This document shows positions 9,557 to 24,319 of a stretch of DNA of 64,000 nucleotides, piece by piece (the stretch's first letter is position 1; each line of letters starts with the position of its first letter). The notes under the pieces are model-generated. The model was not told the origin of the DNA. It did not search any database and saw nothing but the letters and a program-made list of their open reading frames with translations. The position numbers and the translations under genes were made by a program. Source of the DNA: Verrucomicrobiota bacterium (lineage in GTDB: Bacteria > Verrucomicrobiota > Verrucomicrobiia > Opitutales > UBA953); contig JAURLX010000004.1 in the NCBI GenBank assembly GCA_030830965.1, positions 310,001 to 374,000 of the forward strand. Reading direction: 5' to 3'.

Positions 9557-9695
9557 TTTCTAAGAGGCAGGTGGCCGGTGAGGGCCGTTTGGTCATCGCT
9601 GACCTGCGTTAGGCTTTGGTATTCCTTGCGGAAACTTGGTCCTGTACGTGGCGCGAGGCCTGCGTTGGGTTGGAGGTTGGTCGGAGGGTTGAGGG
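9557..9695 (-). promoter_or_regulatory. Possible structured RNA leader between rpsJ and rplC
   Basis: In transcript sense this interval has a hairpin closed by a GNRA tetraloop (9591-9604; 5-bp stem GGTCA/TGACC, loop GCGA). There is a smaller 4-bp TTCC-GCAA-GGAA hairpin (9622-9633) and a GGCC/GGCC stem with a 6-base loop (9573-9586). A 6-bp pair, GCAGGT/ACCTGC (9567-9572 with 9602-9607), could enclose or compete with the other stems. All other operon gaps are mostly under 40 bases. An L3/L4 leader or internal promoter region are both possible. No family match is claimed. Confidence 0.4.
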
Positions 9696-10007
9696 TTAGA
9701 CGGTGATGCTGATGTCGACGCCGGAGGGCATGTTCAGCTTCTTGAGCTCGTCCACGGTCTGCGCGTTGGGTTCGCGGATCTCGATGAGCCGCTTGTGGGT
9801 GCGGATCTCGAACTGGTCCATGGACTTCTTGTCGACGTGGGGGGAGCGGTTGACGGTTAGGCGCTGGATGACGACGGGCAGCGGCACGGGGCCGGAGACC
9901 TGGGCGCCGGTGCGCTTGGCGGTGTCGACGATCTCGTTGGCCGACTGATCGATCATGCGATAGTCGAAGCCCTTGAGCTTGATGCGGATTTTGGGGATGC
10001 GGGCCAT
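9696..10007 (-). CDS. rpsJ: Ribosomal protein S10
   Basis: Small-subunit protein S10, in the 30S head; in other bacteria it also works with NusB in antitermination. The start at 10007 ([20 protein letters not shown]) gives 103 residues; the frame extends upstream into fusA without similarity. Conserved blocks include [14 protein letters not shown] and [13 protein letters not shown]. fusA ends 16 bases upstream, so tuf is absent from its usual place. The ATG follows CCTTCCCG. Confidence 0.97.
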   Translation of the reverse strand: MARIPKIRIKLKGFDYRMIDQSANEIVDTAKRTGAQVSGPVPLPVVIQRLTVNRSPHVDKKSMDQFEIRTHKRLIEIREPNAQTVDELKKLNMPSGVDISITV

Positions 10008-10023
10008 CGGGAAGGGGCGGGGT

Positions 10024-12174
10024 TCAGGTGCGGGCGGGGGCGCGGGAGGAGGTCTCCACGACCTGCTTGAGGATGTTGGCCGGAACCTGGGCGAAGTTGC
10101 TCGGCTCCATCGTGTAGGAGGCGCGCCCCTTGGAGAGGGAGCGGACGTCGGTGGCATAGCCGAACATCTCGGCGAGAGGGACGAGGGCGTTGATGTTGCA
10201 GGCCCCGGCCTTGGTCTCCATGCCCTGGATCTGCCCGCGGCGGCGGTTGAGGTCACCCATGATGTCCCCTTGGTACTCCTCGGGGGTCACGACCTCGACC
10301 TTCATGATGGGCTCGAGAAGGATGGGCTTGGCCTCCTTCATGGCCTCCTTGAAGGCGAAGATTCCGGCCATCTTGAAGGCCATCTCGTTCGAGTCGACCT
10401 CATGGAACGACCCGAAGACGATGCGCGCGGTGAAGTCGATCACGGGGTAGCCAGCCACGACGCCGTTGTTGGCGGCCTCGAGGATGCCCTCGGTGGTCGG
10501 CTTGATGTACTCCTTGGGGATCACGCCGCCCACGATCTCGTTGACGACTTCCTGGCCCTTGCCGGGGCTGGGCTCGAGCTTGATCTCGGCGTGGCCGTAC
10601 TGGCCGCGGCCACCCGACTGGCGGATGAACTTGCCCACGCCCTCGGAGGGGATGGTGATGGTCTCGCGGTAGGAGATCTGGGGCTTGCCCGACTTGGCCT
10701 CGACCTTGAACTCCCGCTTGAGACGGTCGACGATGATCTCGAGGTGGAGCTCGCCCATGCCCGAGATGATGGTCTGCCCGGTCTCGGGATTGGTGGAGAG
10801 GCGGAAGGTGGGGTCCTCCTGCGCGAGCCGCTGGAGACCGATGCCGAGGCGTTCCTGGTCGGCCTTGGAGTTGGGCTCGATGGACATCGAGATCACGGGG
10901 TCGGCGAAGGTCGGCGGCTCGAGCACGAGGTCGTCCTCGAGGGTCAGGGTGTCGCCGGTCACGACGTCCTTCGGGCCGACGACGGCGCAGATGTCGCCCG
11001 AGAAGGCGACGTCGATCTCCTCGCGATCCATCGCCCGGAGGAGCAGGAGCCGGGAGATGCGCTCGTTGCGGCGGGTGCGGGGATTGTAAAGGGAGTCGCC
11101 CTTCTTGAGCTGGCCGCGGTAGACGCGGAAGAAGACGAGCTGCCCGACGAACGGGTCGGACCAAAGCTTGAAGCAGAGCCCCGTGACCTTGGCGCCGTCG
11201 TCCGCGGCGATCTTAATCTCGCTGGCGCCGTCGTCCTTGAAGGCACGGATGGCGGAGGTCTCGTCGACGGGCGCGGGTAGGTAGTCCACGACGCAGTCCA
11301 GGAGCATCTGCACGCCCTTGTTCTTGAAGGCGGATCCGGGGATCACGCCGACGAAGTTCATGGAGAGAGTGGCCTTGCGGACGCCGGTGCGGATCTCGTC
11401 GACGGTGACCTCCTGGCCTTCGAGATACTTGGCGGCGAGGGCGTCGTCGAAGTCGGCGAGGGCCTCGATGAGCCCATCGCGCCACTTCTTCGCCTCGTCC
11501 TTCTGATCGGCGGGGATGTCGACCTGGTTGAACTTCATCCCCTTCGGGTCGGCCTCGTCGTAGACGTAGGCCACGTTCTTCACGAGGTCGATGAGGCCGC
11601 GGAAGGCCTCTCCCTGACCGATGGGGATGTAGAGCGGGTGGGCGTTGCCCTTGAGCTTCTGGCGGATGTCGTCGACGGCCCCGAAGAAGTCGGCGCCCGT
11701 GCGGTCCATCTTGTTGACGAAGGCGACGCGGGGCACGCTGTACTTGTTCATCTGGCGCCAGACGGTCTCCGACTGGGGCTGGACGCCGGCGACGGCGCAG
11801 AAGACGGCCACGGCGCCGTCAAGCACGCGAAGCGAGCGCTCCACCTCAGCCGTGAAGTCCACGTGACCGGGGGTGTCGATGATGTTGATGCGGTGATCGA
11901 TACCCGCGAAATGCCCCTCCTTGGTCTTCCAGCCGGCCGAGATCGCGGCGGCGGTGATGGTGATGCCGCGCTCACGCTCCTGCTCCATCCAGTCGGTGGT
12001 GGCGTTGCCGTCATGGACCTCGCCCATCTTGTGGACCACGCCGGTGTAGAAGAGGATGCGCTCGGTGGTGGTGGTCTTGCCGGCGTCGATGTGCGCAGCG
12101 ATGCCGATGTTGCGCGTGTGTTCCAGGGGGAACTTGCGGTTCGGCGAATTGAGCGTGGAAAGGGTGGCGGACAT
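10024..12174 (-). CDS. fusA: Translation elongation factor G
   Basis: EF-G, the GTPase that drives translocation and, with RRF, ribosome recycling. The 716-residue product has the G domain P-loop [15 protein letters not shown] (from about residue 27), [17 protein letters not shown] and the C-terminal domains IV/V ([28 protein letters not shown]). Length is normal. It sits between rpsG and rpsJ, joining the str and S10 operons. A GAGG about 9 bases before the ATG may serve as a Shine-Dalgarno sequence. Confidence 0.98.
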   Translation of the reverse strand: MSATLSTLNSPNRKFPLEHTRNIGIAAHIDAGKTTTTERILFYTGVVHKMGEVHDGNATTDWMEQERERGITITAAAISAGWKTKEGHFAGIDHRINIIDTPGHVDFTAEVERSLRVLDGAVAVFCAVAGVQPQSETVWRQMNKYSVPRVAFVNKMDRTGADFFGAVDDIRQKLKGNAHPLYIPIGQGEAFRGLIDLVKNVAYVYDEADPKGMKFNQVDIPADQKDEAKKWRDGLIEALADFDDALAAKYLEGQEVTVDEIRTGVRKATLSMNFVGVIPGSAFKNKGVQMLLDCVVDYLPAPVDETSAIRAFKDDGASEIKIAADDGAKVTGLCFKLWSDPFVGQLVFFRVYRGQLKKGDSLYNPRTRRNERISRLLLLRAMDREEIDVAFSGDICAVVGPKDVVTGDTLTLEDDLVLEPPTFADPVISMSIEPNSKADQERLGIGLQRLAQEDPTFRLSTNPETGQTIISGMGELHLEIIVDRLKREFKVEAKSGKPQISYRETITIPSEGVGKFIRQSGGRGQYGHAEIKLEPSPGKGQEVVNEIVGGVIPKEYIKPTTEGILEAANNGVVAGYPVIDFTARIVFGSFHEVDSNEMAFKMAGIFAFKEAMKEAKPILLEPIMKVEVVTPEEYQGDIMGDLNRRRGQIQGMETKAGACNINALVPLAEMFGYATDVRSLSKGRASYTMEPSNFAQVPANILKQVVETSSRAPART

Positions 12175-12210
12175 TGTCGGGGCCTCGGTGCGAGCTTACG
12201 GAGCGGACGC

Positions 12211-12684
12211 TTACCAGCGAAGGTGGGCGAAGGCGCGGTTCGCCTGGGCCATCTTGTGGGTCTCCTCGCGCTTCTTCACCACGTTGCCGGTGTTGTTGTA
12301 GGCGTCGACGACCTCGGCGGCCAGCGCCTCGGACATGGGTGAGCCCTTGCGGCCCGCAGCGGCGGCGACGACCCAGCGGAGCGCGATGCTGTTCTGACGT
12401 TCGTGGCTCACCTCGACAGGCACCTGGTAGGTGGCGCCGCCGACGCGGCGGCTCTTCACCTCAAGCTTGGGACGGCAGTTCTCAAGGGCCCCGAGAAGGA
12501 GCTCGACGGGGTTACCCTTCATGAGCTTCTCGCTGACCTTCTCGATCGCCCCATAGACGATGGATTGGGCGACGGACTTCTTGCCGGACTTCATCACGAT
12601 GTTGATGAGCTGGCTGACGAGGGCGCTGCCGTAACGGGCGTCAGGGAGATGGGCGCGCTTGGCTGCTTTGCGACGACGGGACAT
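12211..12684 (-). CDS. rpsG: Ribosomal protein S7
   Basis: Small-subunit protein S7, a primary 16S rRNA binder in the head; in E. coli it represses str operon translation. The 157-residue product starts MSRRRKAAKRAHLPDARYGS. It contains LINIVMKSGKKSVAQSIVYGA, GNPVELLLGALENCRPKLEVKSRRVGGATYQVP and the C-terminal KKREETHKMAQANRAFAHLRW. It is 24 bases downstream of rpsL. Confidence 0.98.
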   Translation of the reverse strand: MSRRRKAAKRAHLPDARYGSALVSQLINIVMKSGKKSVAQSIVYGAIEKVSEKLMKGNPVELLLGALENCRPKLEVKSRRVGGATYQVPVEVSHERQNSIALRWVVAAAAGRKGSPMSEALAAEVVDAYNNTGNVVKKREETHKMAQANRAFAHLRW

Positions 12685-12708
12685 GGCGGGACGTAAAGGG
12701 GTCGGTGA

Positions 12709-13092
12709 TCAGGCCTTCTTCTCCTTCGGGCGCTTGACCCCGTACTTGGAGCGTGAGCGGCGGCGCTTCTCGACGCCGGAGCAATCGAGGGGCCCGCGGA
12801 CGATGTGGTAACGGACGCCGGGAAGGTCCTTCACGCGGCCGCCACGTACGAGCACCACCGAGTGCTCCTGAAGCTTGTGACCCTCGTCGGGGATGTAGGA
12901 GATGACTTCCTCGCCGTTCGTGAGCCGCACCTTAGCGACCTTGCGCTGGGCCGAGTTGGGCTTCTTGGGAGTACGGATCATCACCTGCACGCAGACCCCG
13001 CGGCGGAACGGAGAATTGTTGAGGGCCGGAGACTTGGACTTGGTCTTCGGCTGGATGCGCGGGTTGCGCACGAGCTGGTTGATGGTGGGCAT
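12709..13092 (-). CDS. rpsL: Ribosomal protein S12
   Basis: Small-subunit protein S12, at the decoding centre; changes in it give streptomycin resistance in other bacteria. The 127-residue product has [17 protein letters not shown] with the wild-type lysine, [30 protein letters not shown] and an [15 protein letters not shown] end. It is the first gene of the str-S10-spc cluster. The GAGG before its ATG lies inside the stem of a predicted leader hairpin. Confidence 0.98.
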   Translation of the reverse strand: MPTINQLVRNPRIQPKTKSKSPALNNSPFRRGVCVQVMIRTPKKPNSAQRKVAKVRLTNGEEVISYIPDEGHKLQEHSVVLVRGGRVKDLPGVRYHIVRGPLDCSGVEKRRRSRSKYGVKRPKEKKA

Positions 13093-13260
13093 GGGCCTCG
13101 GTTAAGTAGGGAAAAGAGCGTTTGGGCATACAAACCGAGGTTCCTCATGCAAGAGGAATCTTGGGGCTTTTTAAGGTTTCTTTACGTCCGTCCGCCTGCG
13201 CGCCCCAGGTTACCATTTTGGGCGAGACAAGCACTGGGGCTGAGGCAAGATGTGGCCCCC
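13093..13260 (-). promoter_or_regulatory. Divergent intergenic region with a two-hairpin leader before rpsL
   Basis: This 168-base gap must hold the promoter of the ribosomal cluster (minus) and of the TPR gene (plus). In the rpsL transcript two perfect stems follow each other with no gap: TTCCTC-TTGCAT-GAGGAA (13158-13141), then CCTCGGTT paired with AACCGAGG (13140-13133 with 13103-13096, 29-base loop). The second stem ends 3 bases before the ATG and buries the only GAGG ribosome-binding candidate. This suggests translational autoregulation. No convincing -35/-10 pair could be fixed on either strand. Confidence 0.5.
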
Positions 13261-15072
13261 ATGCTAAAAGGGCCGTATTCTGGTATCCTAATGGTCCTGA
13301 TAGGACTGATTTGGGCCTCCTCGTCGGCCGCACAGACGGGCGCGGCACCGGCGACCCCCGTTCTAGCACCTAAAAGCCCTGAAAAACCCCTGGATTCTGG
13401 TCGGATTGAGCAAGCTGATGCTGAGATTATCCTCCTTGCCGGGCTTCCCTTAGGTAAGCCCGAAAGCGAGTTGATCAGTTACGCCCGCCGTAGCTACCTC
13501 TTCACCGATTTGATAGTGGATCCGGGTCTACAGCAGATGACCCGCATGGCGCTCACCAAAATCGAGGAAAACCCCAAGAATTCAGAGCAAATCAAGGCGG
13601 ATCACCTAGGTCTGGTCTCGAATCATTTCCTCAACCAAGCCTTCGAGGGACAGGCTCGGAACATGGGACTGGCCGACGTCCTCAATCTGGCCCAGATCGC
13701 GGTCCGTTGCCAGCCCTCGAATGCAAAGGCTAAGTTGTTCTATTCAAACGTTTTACATTCAAATCTTGGGCGTACAGACGATGCCATTCTGACACTTCAG
13801 CACGGTTTGGAATTCCTTGCGGTGGATGACCCGCTGGCGAGGGATTACCTGGAGCGCTACTTCCAGCTGCTCCAGATCCAAGAGAGGGACGGAGAGGTGG
13901 TCGCCCAGGGGTTCAAGCTCATGCAGTCCGGCAAGACCCTGCCCCTGCCCGTCCGTGAGGCCACTGCGCTGGGGGTCGCGACCTCCCTCTACTGGACCGG
14001 CCAGTACCCCGAGGCGGTCGCCACCATCGACGCCAGTTCACTCGACCGCCAGATCGGCGGACTGCTCCTGAAGGCACGCTCGCTGTTCGACGGAGGCCGC
14101 ACGCGCGACGCCATCACCCTGCTCGAGGGACGCACGGCATCCTTTAGCGGCGCGGCCAAGGACGCCATCCTCGCCCAGCTCGGACGCTTCCACCTGCTGC
14201 TCGGCCAGCCCAAGGTGGCGCTCACCATCGCCGAGGAACGCGTCTCGGACGAACCCCGGGCCCCCTTCCCCCGCCTGCAACGGCTGCACGCCCTCGACCG
14301 GCTCGGCCTGCGCGAGGAATACGAGAAGGAGCTGCGCACCATTCTCGAGAAATTCGCCGACAGCGCCCCCGCGATGATCGCGCTCGCCAACTTCGCCGCA
14401 GAACGCGGGTACGACGGGCTCACGCTCACCGTCGCCAACCAGTCCGCCGCCCGCGGCTTCGAGAAGGCCATGTTCGCGGCCCTGCACCTGGAAGCGCTCA
14501 TCAACGCCAAGGGCTACGACGAGGTCATCAACCAGCATCGGCAGGTCACGGCCGCCGACCGCGCCTTCTTCAAGTCGAACGAGCCGCTGGTCCAGGCCCT
14601 GCTCGGCATCGCCCACCACGCCCGGATGAAGAAGGACGAGGTGGCCGCGAAGCGCGACCGCGACGTGGGCGACCGCTACCTCCAGGAGTTCCTGAAGGCG
14701 CCCGACCTGGGGCCCGAGGCCTACCGCTCCGTGGGCCGGCACCTCCGCACGGTGCGGGCCTCGGAGGCCGCGGTGCGCGTGCTCGAGGCCGGCTGCAGGG
14801 CCCATCCGCGCTACTCCCAGCTTCGCGCCGAACTGATCGGCGCCCGGATCCTGGCGGGACTGACGGACGGATACGGTGACCGCCGGCCGCTCGCCGACGA
14901 CATCGAGGCGCTGCTCGCGATGCGCCGCCCCTCCCCGCTCGTCTGGCAGGAGTGCCTGGGCTGGCTCCGCGCCGAGGCGAAGATTCCGGATGAGCGCCGA
15001 CGCAAGCTGGAGCGCGAGATCGCCCCGCTCACCAGGCCCAACCTCGACCAGCAGGCGCTCGCCGGCCGCTGA
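13261..15072 (+). CDS. Exported TPR-repeat protein, role unknown
   Basis: The start at 13261 (MLKGPYSGILMVLIGLIWASSSAAQ) gives 603 residues with a Sec signal peptide cleaved near residue 25. The frame is open upstream but only as a shadow of rpsL. The mature protein is almost entirely helical, with degenerate tetratricopeptide-like units, for example around NAKAKLFYSNVLHSNLGRTDDAI and QYPEAVATI. It probably acts as a periplasmic or outer-membrane scaffold; no enzymatic motif is seen. The first 590 or so bases are clearly less GC-rich than the rest of the gene. sufE follows after 3 bases. Confidence 0.8.
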   Translation: MLKGPYSGILMVLIGLIWASSSAAQTGAAPATPVLAPKSPEKPLDSGRIEQADAEIILLAGLPLGKPESELISYARRSYLFTDLIVDPGLQQMTRMALTKIEENPKNSEQIKADHLGLVSNHFLNQAFEGQARNMGLADVLNLAQIAVRCQPSNAKAKLFYSNVLHSNLGRTDDAILTLQHGLEFLAVDDPLARDYLERYFQLLQIQERDGEVVAQGFKLMQSGKTLPLPVREATALGVATSLYWTGQYPEAVATIDASSLDRQIGGLLLKARSLFDGGRTRDAITLLEGRTASFSGAAKDAILAQLGRFHLLLGQPKVALTIAEERVSDEPRAPFPRLQRLHALDRLGLREEYEKELRTILEKFADSAPAMIALANFAAERGYDGLTLTVANQSAARGFEKAMFAALHLEALINAKGYDEVINQHRQVTAADRAFFKSNEPLVQALLGIAHHARMKKDEVAAKRDRDVGDRYLQEFLKAPDLGPEAYRSVGRHLRTVRASEAAVRVLEAGCRAHPRYSQLRAELIGARILAGLTDGYGDRRPLADDIEALLAMRRPSPLVWQECLGWLRAEAKIPDERRRKLEREIAPLTRPNLDQQALAGR

Positions 15073-15075
15073 ACC

Positions 15076-15498
15076 ATGGACCTTGCTTCGCGCCGCGCGG
15101 CGCTGCTCTCCGAGCTGGAGCCATTCGCCGACCATCACGAGCGCTTCCAGTACGTGATCGACCGGGCCAGGGGGGCGCCCTCGCTCCCCGCCGAACTGCG
15201 CCTGGACCAGTTCCTCGTGGAAGGCTGCACCTCCAACCTCTGGCTGGTGCCCTCGCTCGAGGACGGCGTCTGCCGCTTCCGCTGCGACGCCGACTCGCTC
15301 ATCACCAAGGGCGTGGCCACGCTGGTCTGCGAGCTGTACGACGGCGCAAGCCCGGGCGAGGTCGCCGGGACGGACGCCGACTTCCTCTCCAAGGCCGGCA
15401 TCACCCAGCATCTCTCGCCCAACCGCCGCAACGGGCTGTCCAACCTCGTCGGACGCATCCGCGGATTCGGACGGGCCGCCCTGGGGCCCTCGTCATGA
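15076..15498 (+). CDS. sufE: SufE-family sulfur acceptor
   Basis: SufE takes persulfide sulfur from the SufS cysteine desulfurase and passes it to the Fe-S scaffold. The 140-residue product has the active-site cysteine at position 51 in LVEGCTSNLWL, the same number as in E. coli SufE, followed by the family's ITKGVATLVCELYDG and the C-terminal RRNGLSNLVGRI. No sufS, sufBCD or isc genes lie in the window. Its stop overlaps the ctaA start (ATGA), so the two are probably cotranslated. Confidence 0.92.
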   Translation: MDLASRRAALLSELEPFADHHERFQYVIDRARGAPSLPAELRLDQFLVEGCTSNLWLVPSLEDGVCRFRCDADSLITKGVATLVCELYDGASPGEVAGTDADFLSKAGITQHLSPNRRNGLSNLVGRIRGFGRAALGPSS

Positions 15499-16427
15499 AC
15501 GCGGACCGCGGAGACGCCCTGCTGCGCTGGCTGTGCCTCGGCACGCTGGCCTGGGCGGCCCTCGTCCTGCAGGCGGGCGGCTTCACCACCAGCATCCACG
15601 CGGGGATGGCCTTCCTCGACTGGCCGCTCTCGAACGGCTCGGTCAATCCGCCCGGATGGCTCACCGAGATCGACAAGTTCGCCGAGCACTCGCACCGGCT
15701 GGCGGCCGCCGGGCTCGGCCTGCTCTGCGTCGCGATCGCCTGGGCGCACGCGGCGCGCGAACAGCGGCGAACGCCGCGCCTCGCCGCCTACGCGCTGCTG
15801 GGTCTGGTGGCGGCCCAAGGCATGCTCGGAGGCCTCCGAGTGCTGCTCGACCAGCTCAACATCGGCGGCGAGGGGAACGCCAAGGCGCTGACGTTCGCGG
15901 TCATGCACGGCGTGAACGCCCAGCTGACGATCGCGCTGCTGTCGGGCCTCGCCGTCTGCCACCTCGCGGTCTGGCGCGTAGCGCGGTCATGCACGCCCGC
16001 GCTACGCTCGGCCGGACGCGTCGCGTTCGTCGCCATCCTCGCCGTCATCATCGCCGGCGCCCTGATGCGCCAGAGCCGTAGCACCTTGTGGGTCGCGGAG
16101 CCGACAGTCACGGGACTCTTCGTGCCCTCCGCCGGCGAGGGGGCCGCCTGGTGGCTCAACCTGCTCCATCGCTCGGGCGCGGTCCTGGCCGGACTCCTCG
16201 TCCTGCGCTTCGCCTACGGGCTCGCCCGAGAAGGGCGGCGCGGGCTCGCGGCCTCGATCGCAGTGCTCTTGGGACTCCAGACGGCCTTGGGCGCGCTGGG
16301 CCTGACGCTGCCGCTCAACCCGCACGTGCGCACGGTGCACGTGGTGACGGCCGCGGCGTTGCTCTCGCTGCTGACCGTCGGGGTGCTGCTCGCCCATCGG
16401 CACGAGGGCCCGCTGCGGGAAGCCTGA
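15495..16427 (+). CDS. ctaA: Heme A synthase
   Basis: Membrane enzyme that oxidises the C8 methyl group of heme O to the formyl group of heme A for aa3-type cytochrome oxidase. The 310-residue product has about eight hydrophobic helices in two similar halves. Family histidines are present: H65/H67 (EHSHRL), H139 (MHGVNAQ), H226 (LLHRSG) and H283 (RTVHVV). The start overlaps the sufE stop. ctaB follows after 46 bases. No oxidase subunit genes are in the window, so the respiratory operon must be elsewhere. Confidence 0.92.
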   Translation: MNADRGDALLRWLCLGTLAWAALVLQAGGFTTSIHAGMAFLDWPLSNGSVNPPGWLTEIDKFAEHSHRLAAAGLGLLCVAIAWAHAAREQRRTPRLAAYALLGLVAAQGMLGGLRVLLDQLNIGGEGNAKALTFAVMHGVNAQLTIALLSGLAVCHLAVWRVARSCTPALRSAGRVAFVAILAVIIAGALMRQSRSTLWVAEPTVTGLFVPSAGEGAAWWLNLLHRSGAVLAGLLVLRFAYGLAREGRRGLAASIAVLLGLQTALGALGLTLPLNPHVRTVHVVTAAALLSLLTVGVLLAHRHEGPLREA

Positions 16428-16473
16428 GGCGTTTTGCCTTGGACAGAGGTCATAAAGACTCCAGCACAGGGAC

Positions 16474-17361
16474 GTGAGCGATCGAGCCGGTAGTCTGCCC
16501 GCCGCCCTCTGGGAGTTGACCAAGCCCCGGCTGTCGGCGCTCTCCGCACTGACCGCGCTGGCGGGCTACTTCTGCAGCGAGCCGGAGAGCCGGGCCGACG
16601 CGCGCACGCTGGTCTCCCTCGCGCTCGGCACGGCGCTCGCCGCCGGCGCCTGCGGCGCGCTCAACATGTGGTGGGACCGCGCAGCCGACGCGCGCATGGA
16701 ACGCACGCGCGAGCGCCCGATCCCCGCCGGCACGGTCACGCCCGGGACGGCCCTGGCCTTCGGGCTCGCGCTGCTCGTCGCCGGGGTCGCGCTGGTCTGG
16801 TCCGGCGCGGATCCGCTGGCAGGCCTGCTCACCGCCGCCACGGCCGCCTCCTACCTGCTCCTCTACACGCCTCTCAAGTCGCGCACCTCCTGGTGCACGC
16901 TCGTGGGGTCGCTCCCGGGCGCACTGCCCCCGCTCATCGGCACGGCCGCCAAGCTCGGCGGACGCATCGACGAGATGGGCTGGCTGCTCTTCGCCCTGCT
17001 CTTCTTCTGGCAAGTGCCGCACTTCATGGCGCTGGCGATGCTGTGGCGCGCCGACTACGCCCGCGGCGGCTTCAAGATGGCCACGGTCGAGGACCCTGCC
17101 GGCGGCTCCGCCGCACGCTGGGCCGCGGTCTTCACGGTCCCCATGGTCGCCACGTCGGCGCTCATCGCCGTCCGTTTCACCCCGGTCTGGAGCAGTCCGT
17201 TCACCTGGGTCGCCGCCGCGGCCGGAACCTGGTTCATCAAGCTGACGATCGACTTCGTCCGTCCCGACAGCCGGGAGGCGGCCGCCCGGCCCTACTTCAT
17301 CGCGTCGATACTGTACCTGCCTGCGGTGATCCTGACGCTCACGCTCTGCAGGCTTTTCTGA
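16474..17361 (+). CDS. ctaB: Protoheme IX farnesyltransferase (heme O synthase)
   Basis: UbiA-superfamily membrane prenyltransferase that adds farnesyl to heme B to make heme O, the substrate of the neighbouring CtaA. The 295-residue product uses a GTG start. It shows the metal-diphosphate motif N64-x3-D68-x3-D72 (NMWWDRAADARMERTRERPI) and the YTPLKSR motif, with about eight hydrophobic helices. A 5-formyl-THF cyclo-ligase gene follows after 8 bases. Confidence 0.94.
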   Translation: MSDRAGSLPAALWELTKPRLSALSALTALAGYFCSEPESRADARTLVSLALGTALAAGACGALNMWWDRAADARMERTRERPIPAGTVTPGTALAFGLALLVAGVALVWSGADPLAGLLTAATAASYLLLYTPLKSRTSWCTLVGSLPGALPPLIGTAAKLGGRIDEMGWLLFALLFFWQVPHFMALAMLWRADYARGGFKMATVEDPAGGSAARWAAVFTVPMVATSALIAVRFTPVWSSPFTWVAAAAGTWFIKLTIDFVRPDSREAAARPYFIASILYLPAVILTLTLCRLF

Positions 17362-17369
17362 GGACGGAG

Positions 17370-17951
17370 ATGGCGACCCGGCTCGACAAGGAAAGGATGC
17401 GCGAGGCGATGTCCGCCCGCGCCGCGGTCCTCACCCGGCGGGAGCTCGAGGCCGCGGGACGCGCCGCCGAGGCGCTCGTCGCGCAGCTTCCGGAATGGAA
17501 GCAGGCGCGCACGGTGTGCCTCTACGCCTCCTTCGGACAGGAACCTGTCACGGACGGCCTGCTGCGACTGGCGCTCGACCAGGGCAAGACGCTGCTGCTG
17601 CCCCGGATGGCCCCCGACCGGTCCGCCTCGGTGCGCAAGGTCGCGGCGCTGGAGTCGCTCCAGGTCTCGCGCTTCGGCATCCGGGAACCGGCCGACGATG
17701 CACCCGTCGCCGCGGCCCGGGACGCCGACCTGTTCCTCGTGCCGGGGCTCGCCTTCGACCGACGCGGCCGCCGGCTTGGACGTGGGGCGGGCTTCTACGA
17801 CCGGCTCCTCCGCGGACTGCCCCGCAAGGCCTTCCTTCTCGGACACGCCCACGGCTTCCAGCTGACGGGGGCGGTCCCCTCCGAGGAGCACGACGTGCGG
17901 ATGCGGGCCGTGGTCACGCCGCAGGGGACGATACGCTGCCGGCTGCGCTGA
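17370..17951 (+). CDS. 5-formyltetrahydrofolate cyclo-ligase family protein
   Basis: The enzyme converts 5-formyl-THF to 5,10-methenyl-THF using ATP. The ATG at 17370 (MATRLDKERMREAMSARA) gives 193 residues, normal for the family. The substrate/ATP-binding motif GRLGRGAGFYDRLL matches the usual GxGxGYYDR, with F replacing the first Y. LFLVPGLAFDRRG precedes it, as expected. The frame stays open upstream as a shadow of ctaB. It ends 44 bases before the uvrA-like gene. Confidence 0.9.
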   Translation: MATRLDKERMREAMSARAAVLTRRELEAAGRAAEALVAQLPEWKQARTVCLYASFGQEPVTDGLLRLALDQGKTLLLPRMAPDRSASVRKVAALESLQVSRFGIREPADDAPVAAARDADLFLVPGLAFDRRGRRLGRGAGFYDRLLRGLPRKAFLLGHAHGFQLTGAVPSEEHDVRMRAVVTPQGTIRCRLR

Positions 17952-17995
17952 TCGGATTTGCCAATCGCGGGGTTCTGGCTCCGCTGGAAGGTCCG

Positions 17996-23506
<5,511 letters not shown>

Positions 23507-23557
23507 GGATTCGTTTTTGACCCCGCGGGCGCACCCGCTCAGCGTGGGCGGCCACCG

Positions 23558-24319
23558 ATGACGGACCAACCGCGAGCCGACGTCCTGCTCGGCGTGAACG
23601 TCGACCACGCGGCCACGCTGCGCCAGGCCCGCTACCGCGGCCGACACGGCTCGGCGCACGCGGAACCCTCCCCCGCAGCCTTCGCCCGCGAGGCCCTCGC
23701 GGCCGGAGCCGATGGCATCACGGTCCACCTGCGGGAGGACCGCCGGCACATCCAGGAGGAGGACGTGCACGCGATCGCCGCCCTCCCCGGCGTGCGGCTC
23801 AACTTCGAGATGGCCTGCGGGCCCGCGATGGTCGCCTTCGCCCGGGCGCTACGCCCCGCCGCCGCGTGCCTCGTGCCCGAGTCCCGCGAGGAGGTCACCA
23901 CGGAGGGCGGGCTCGACGTGGCGGGCCAGCTGACGAAGGTGGCCGGCACGGTGGCCGCGCTCGCCGGCGCCGGCGTGGAGGTCTCGCTCTTCATCGGGCC
24001 GGACGAGACCCAGGTCGAGGCCGCGCGCGCGGCCGGGGCGCCGGTCGTCGAGCTCCACACCGGCGCGTTCGCGGAGGCGTGGGGCACCGACGCGGCCGCA
24101 GAGGAGCTGGAACGCCTGCGGAGGGCCTGCATACGCGCGCACGCCCTCGGCCTGGTCGTCAACGCGGGGCACGGGATCAACTACGCGAACGTCGCGGCGG
24201 TCATGACACTCCCGCATCTCCATGAGCTCAACATCGGCCACGCGATCGTGAGCCGCTCCCTCGTCCGGGGAGCCCGCGCCGCGGTGGCGGAGATGAAGTC
24301 GCTGCTCCGCCGGTCATGA
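23558..24319 (+). CDS. pdxJ: Pyridoxine 5'-phosphate synthase
   Basis: PdxJ condenses 1-deoxyxylulose 5-phosphate with 3-amino-2-oxopropyl phosphate to give pyridoxine 5'-phosphate, the last ring-forming step of the DXP-dependent vitamin B6 pathway. The 253-residue TIM barrel has GVNVDHAATLRQAR (residues 12-25), ADGITVHLREDRRHIQ with H57 and R59, and NFEMA with the catalytic E84. The C-terminal HELNIGHAIVSRSL phosphate site is intact. The stop overlaps acpS (ATGA). Confidence 0.96.
   Translation: MTDQPRADVLLGVNVDHAATLRQARYRGRHGSAHAEPSPAAFAREALAAGADGITVHLREDRRHIQEEDVHAIAALPGVRLNFEMACGPAMVAFARALRPAAACLVPESREEVTTEGGLDVAGQLTKVAGTVAALAGAGVEVSLFIGPDETQVEAARAAGAPVVELHTGAFAEAWGTDAAAEELERLRRACIRAHALGLVVNAGHGINYANVAAVMTLPHLHELNIGHAIVSRSLVRGARAAVAEMKSLLRRS

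Noticed and set aside
13125-13152. TTGCAT-16-TATGCC as a promoter for rpsL on the minus strand
   Set aside because: Poor -10 match, and both boxes fall within the predicted leader hairpins, so transcription must start further upstream.
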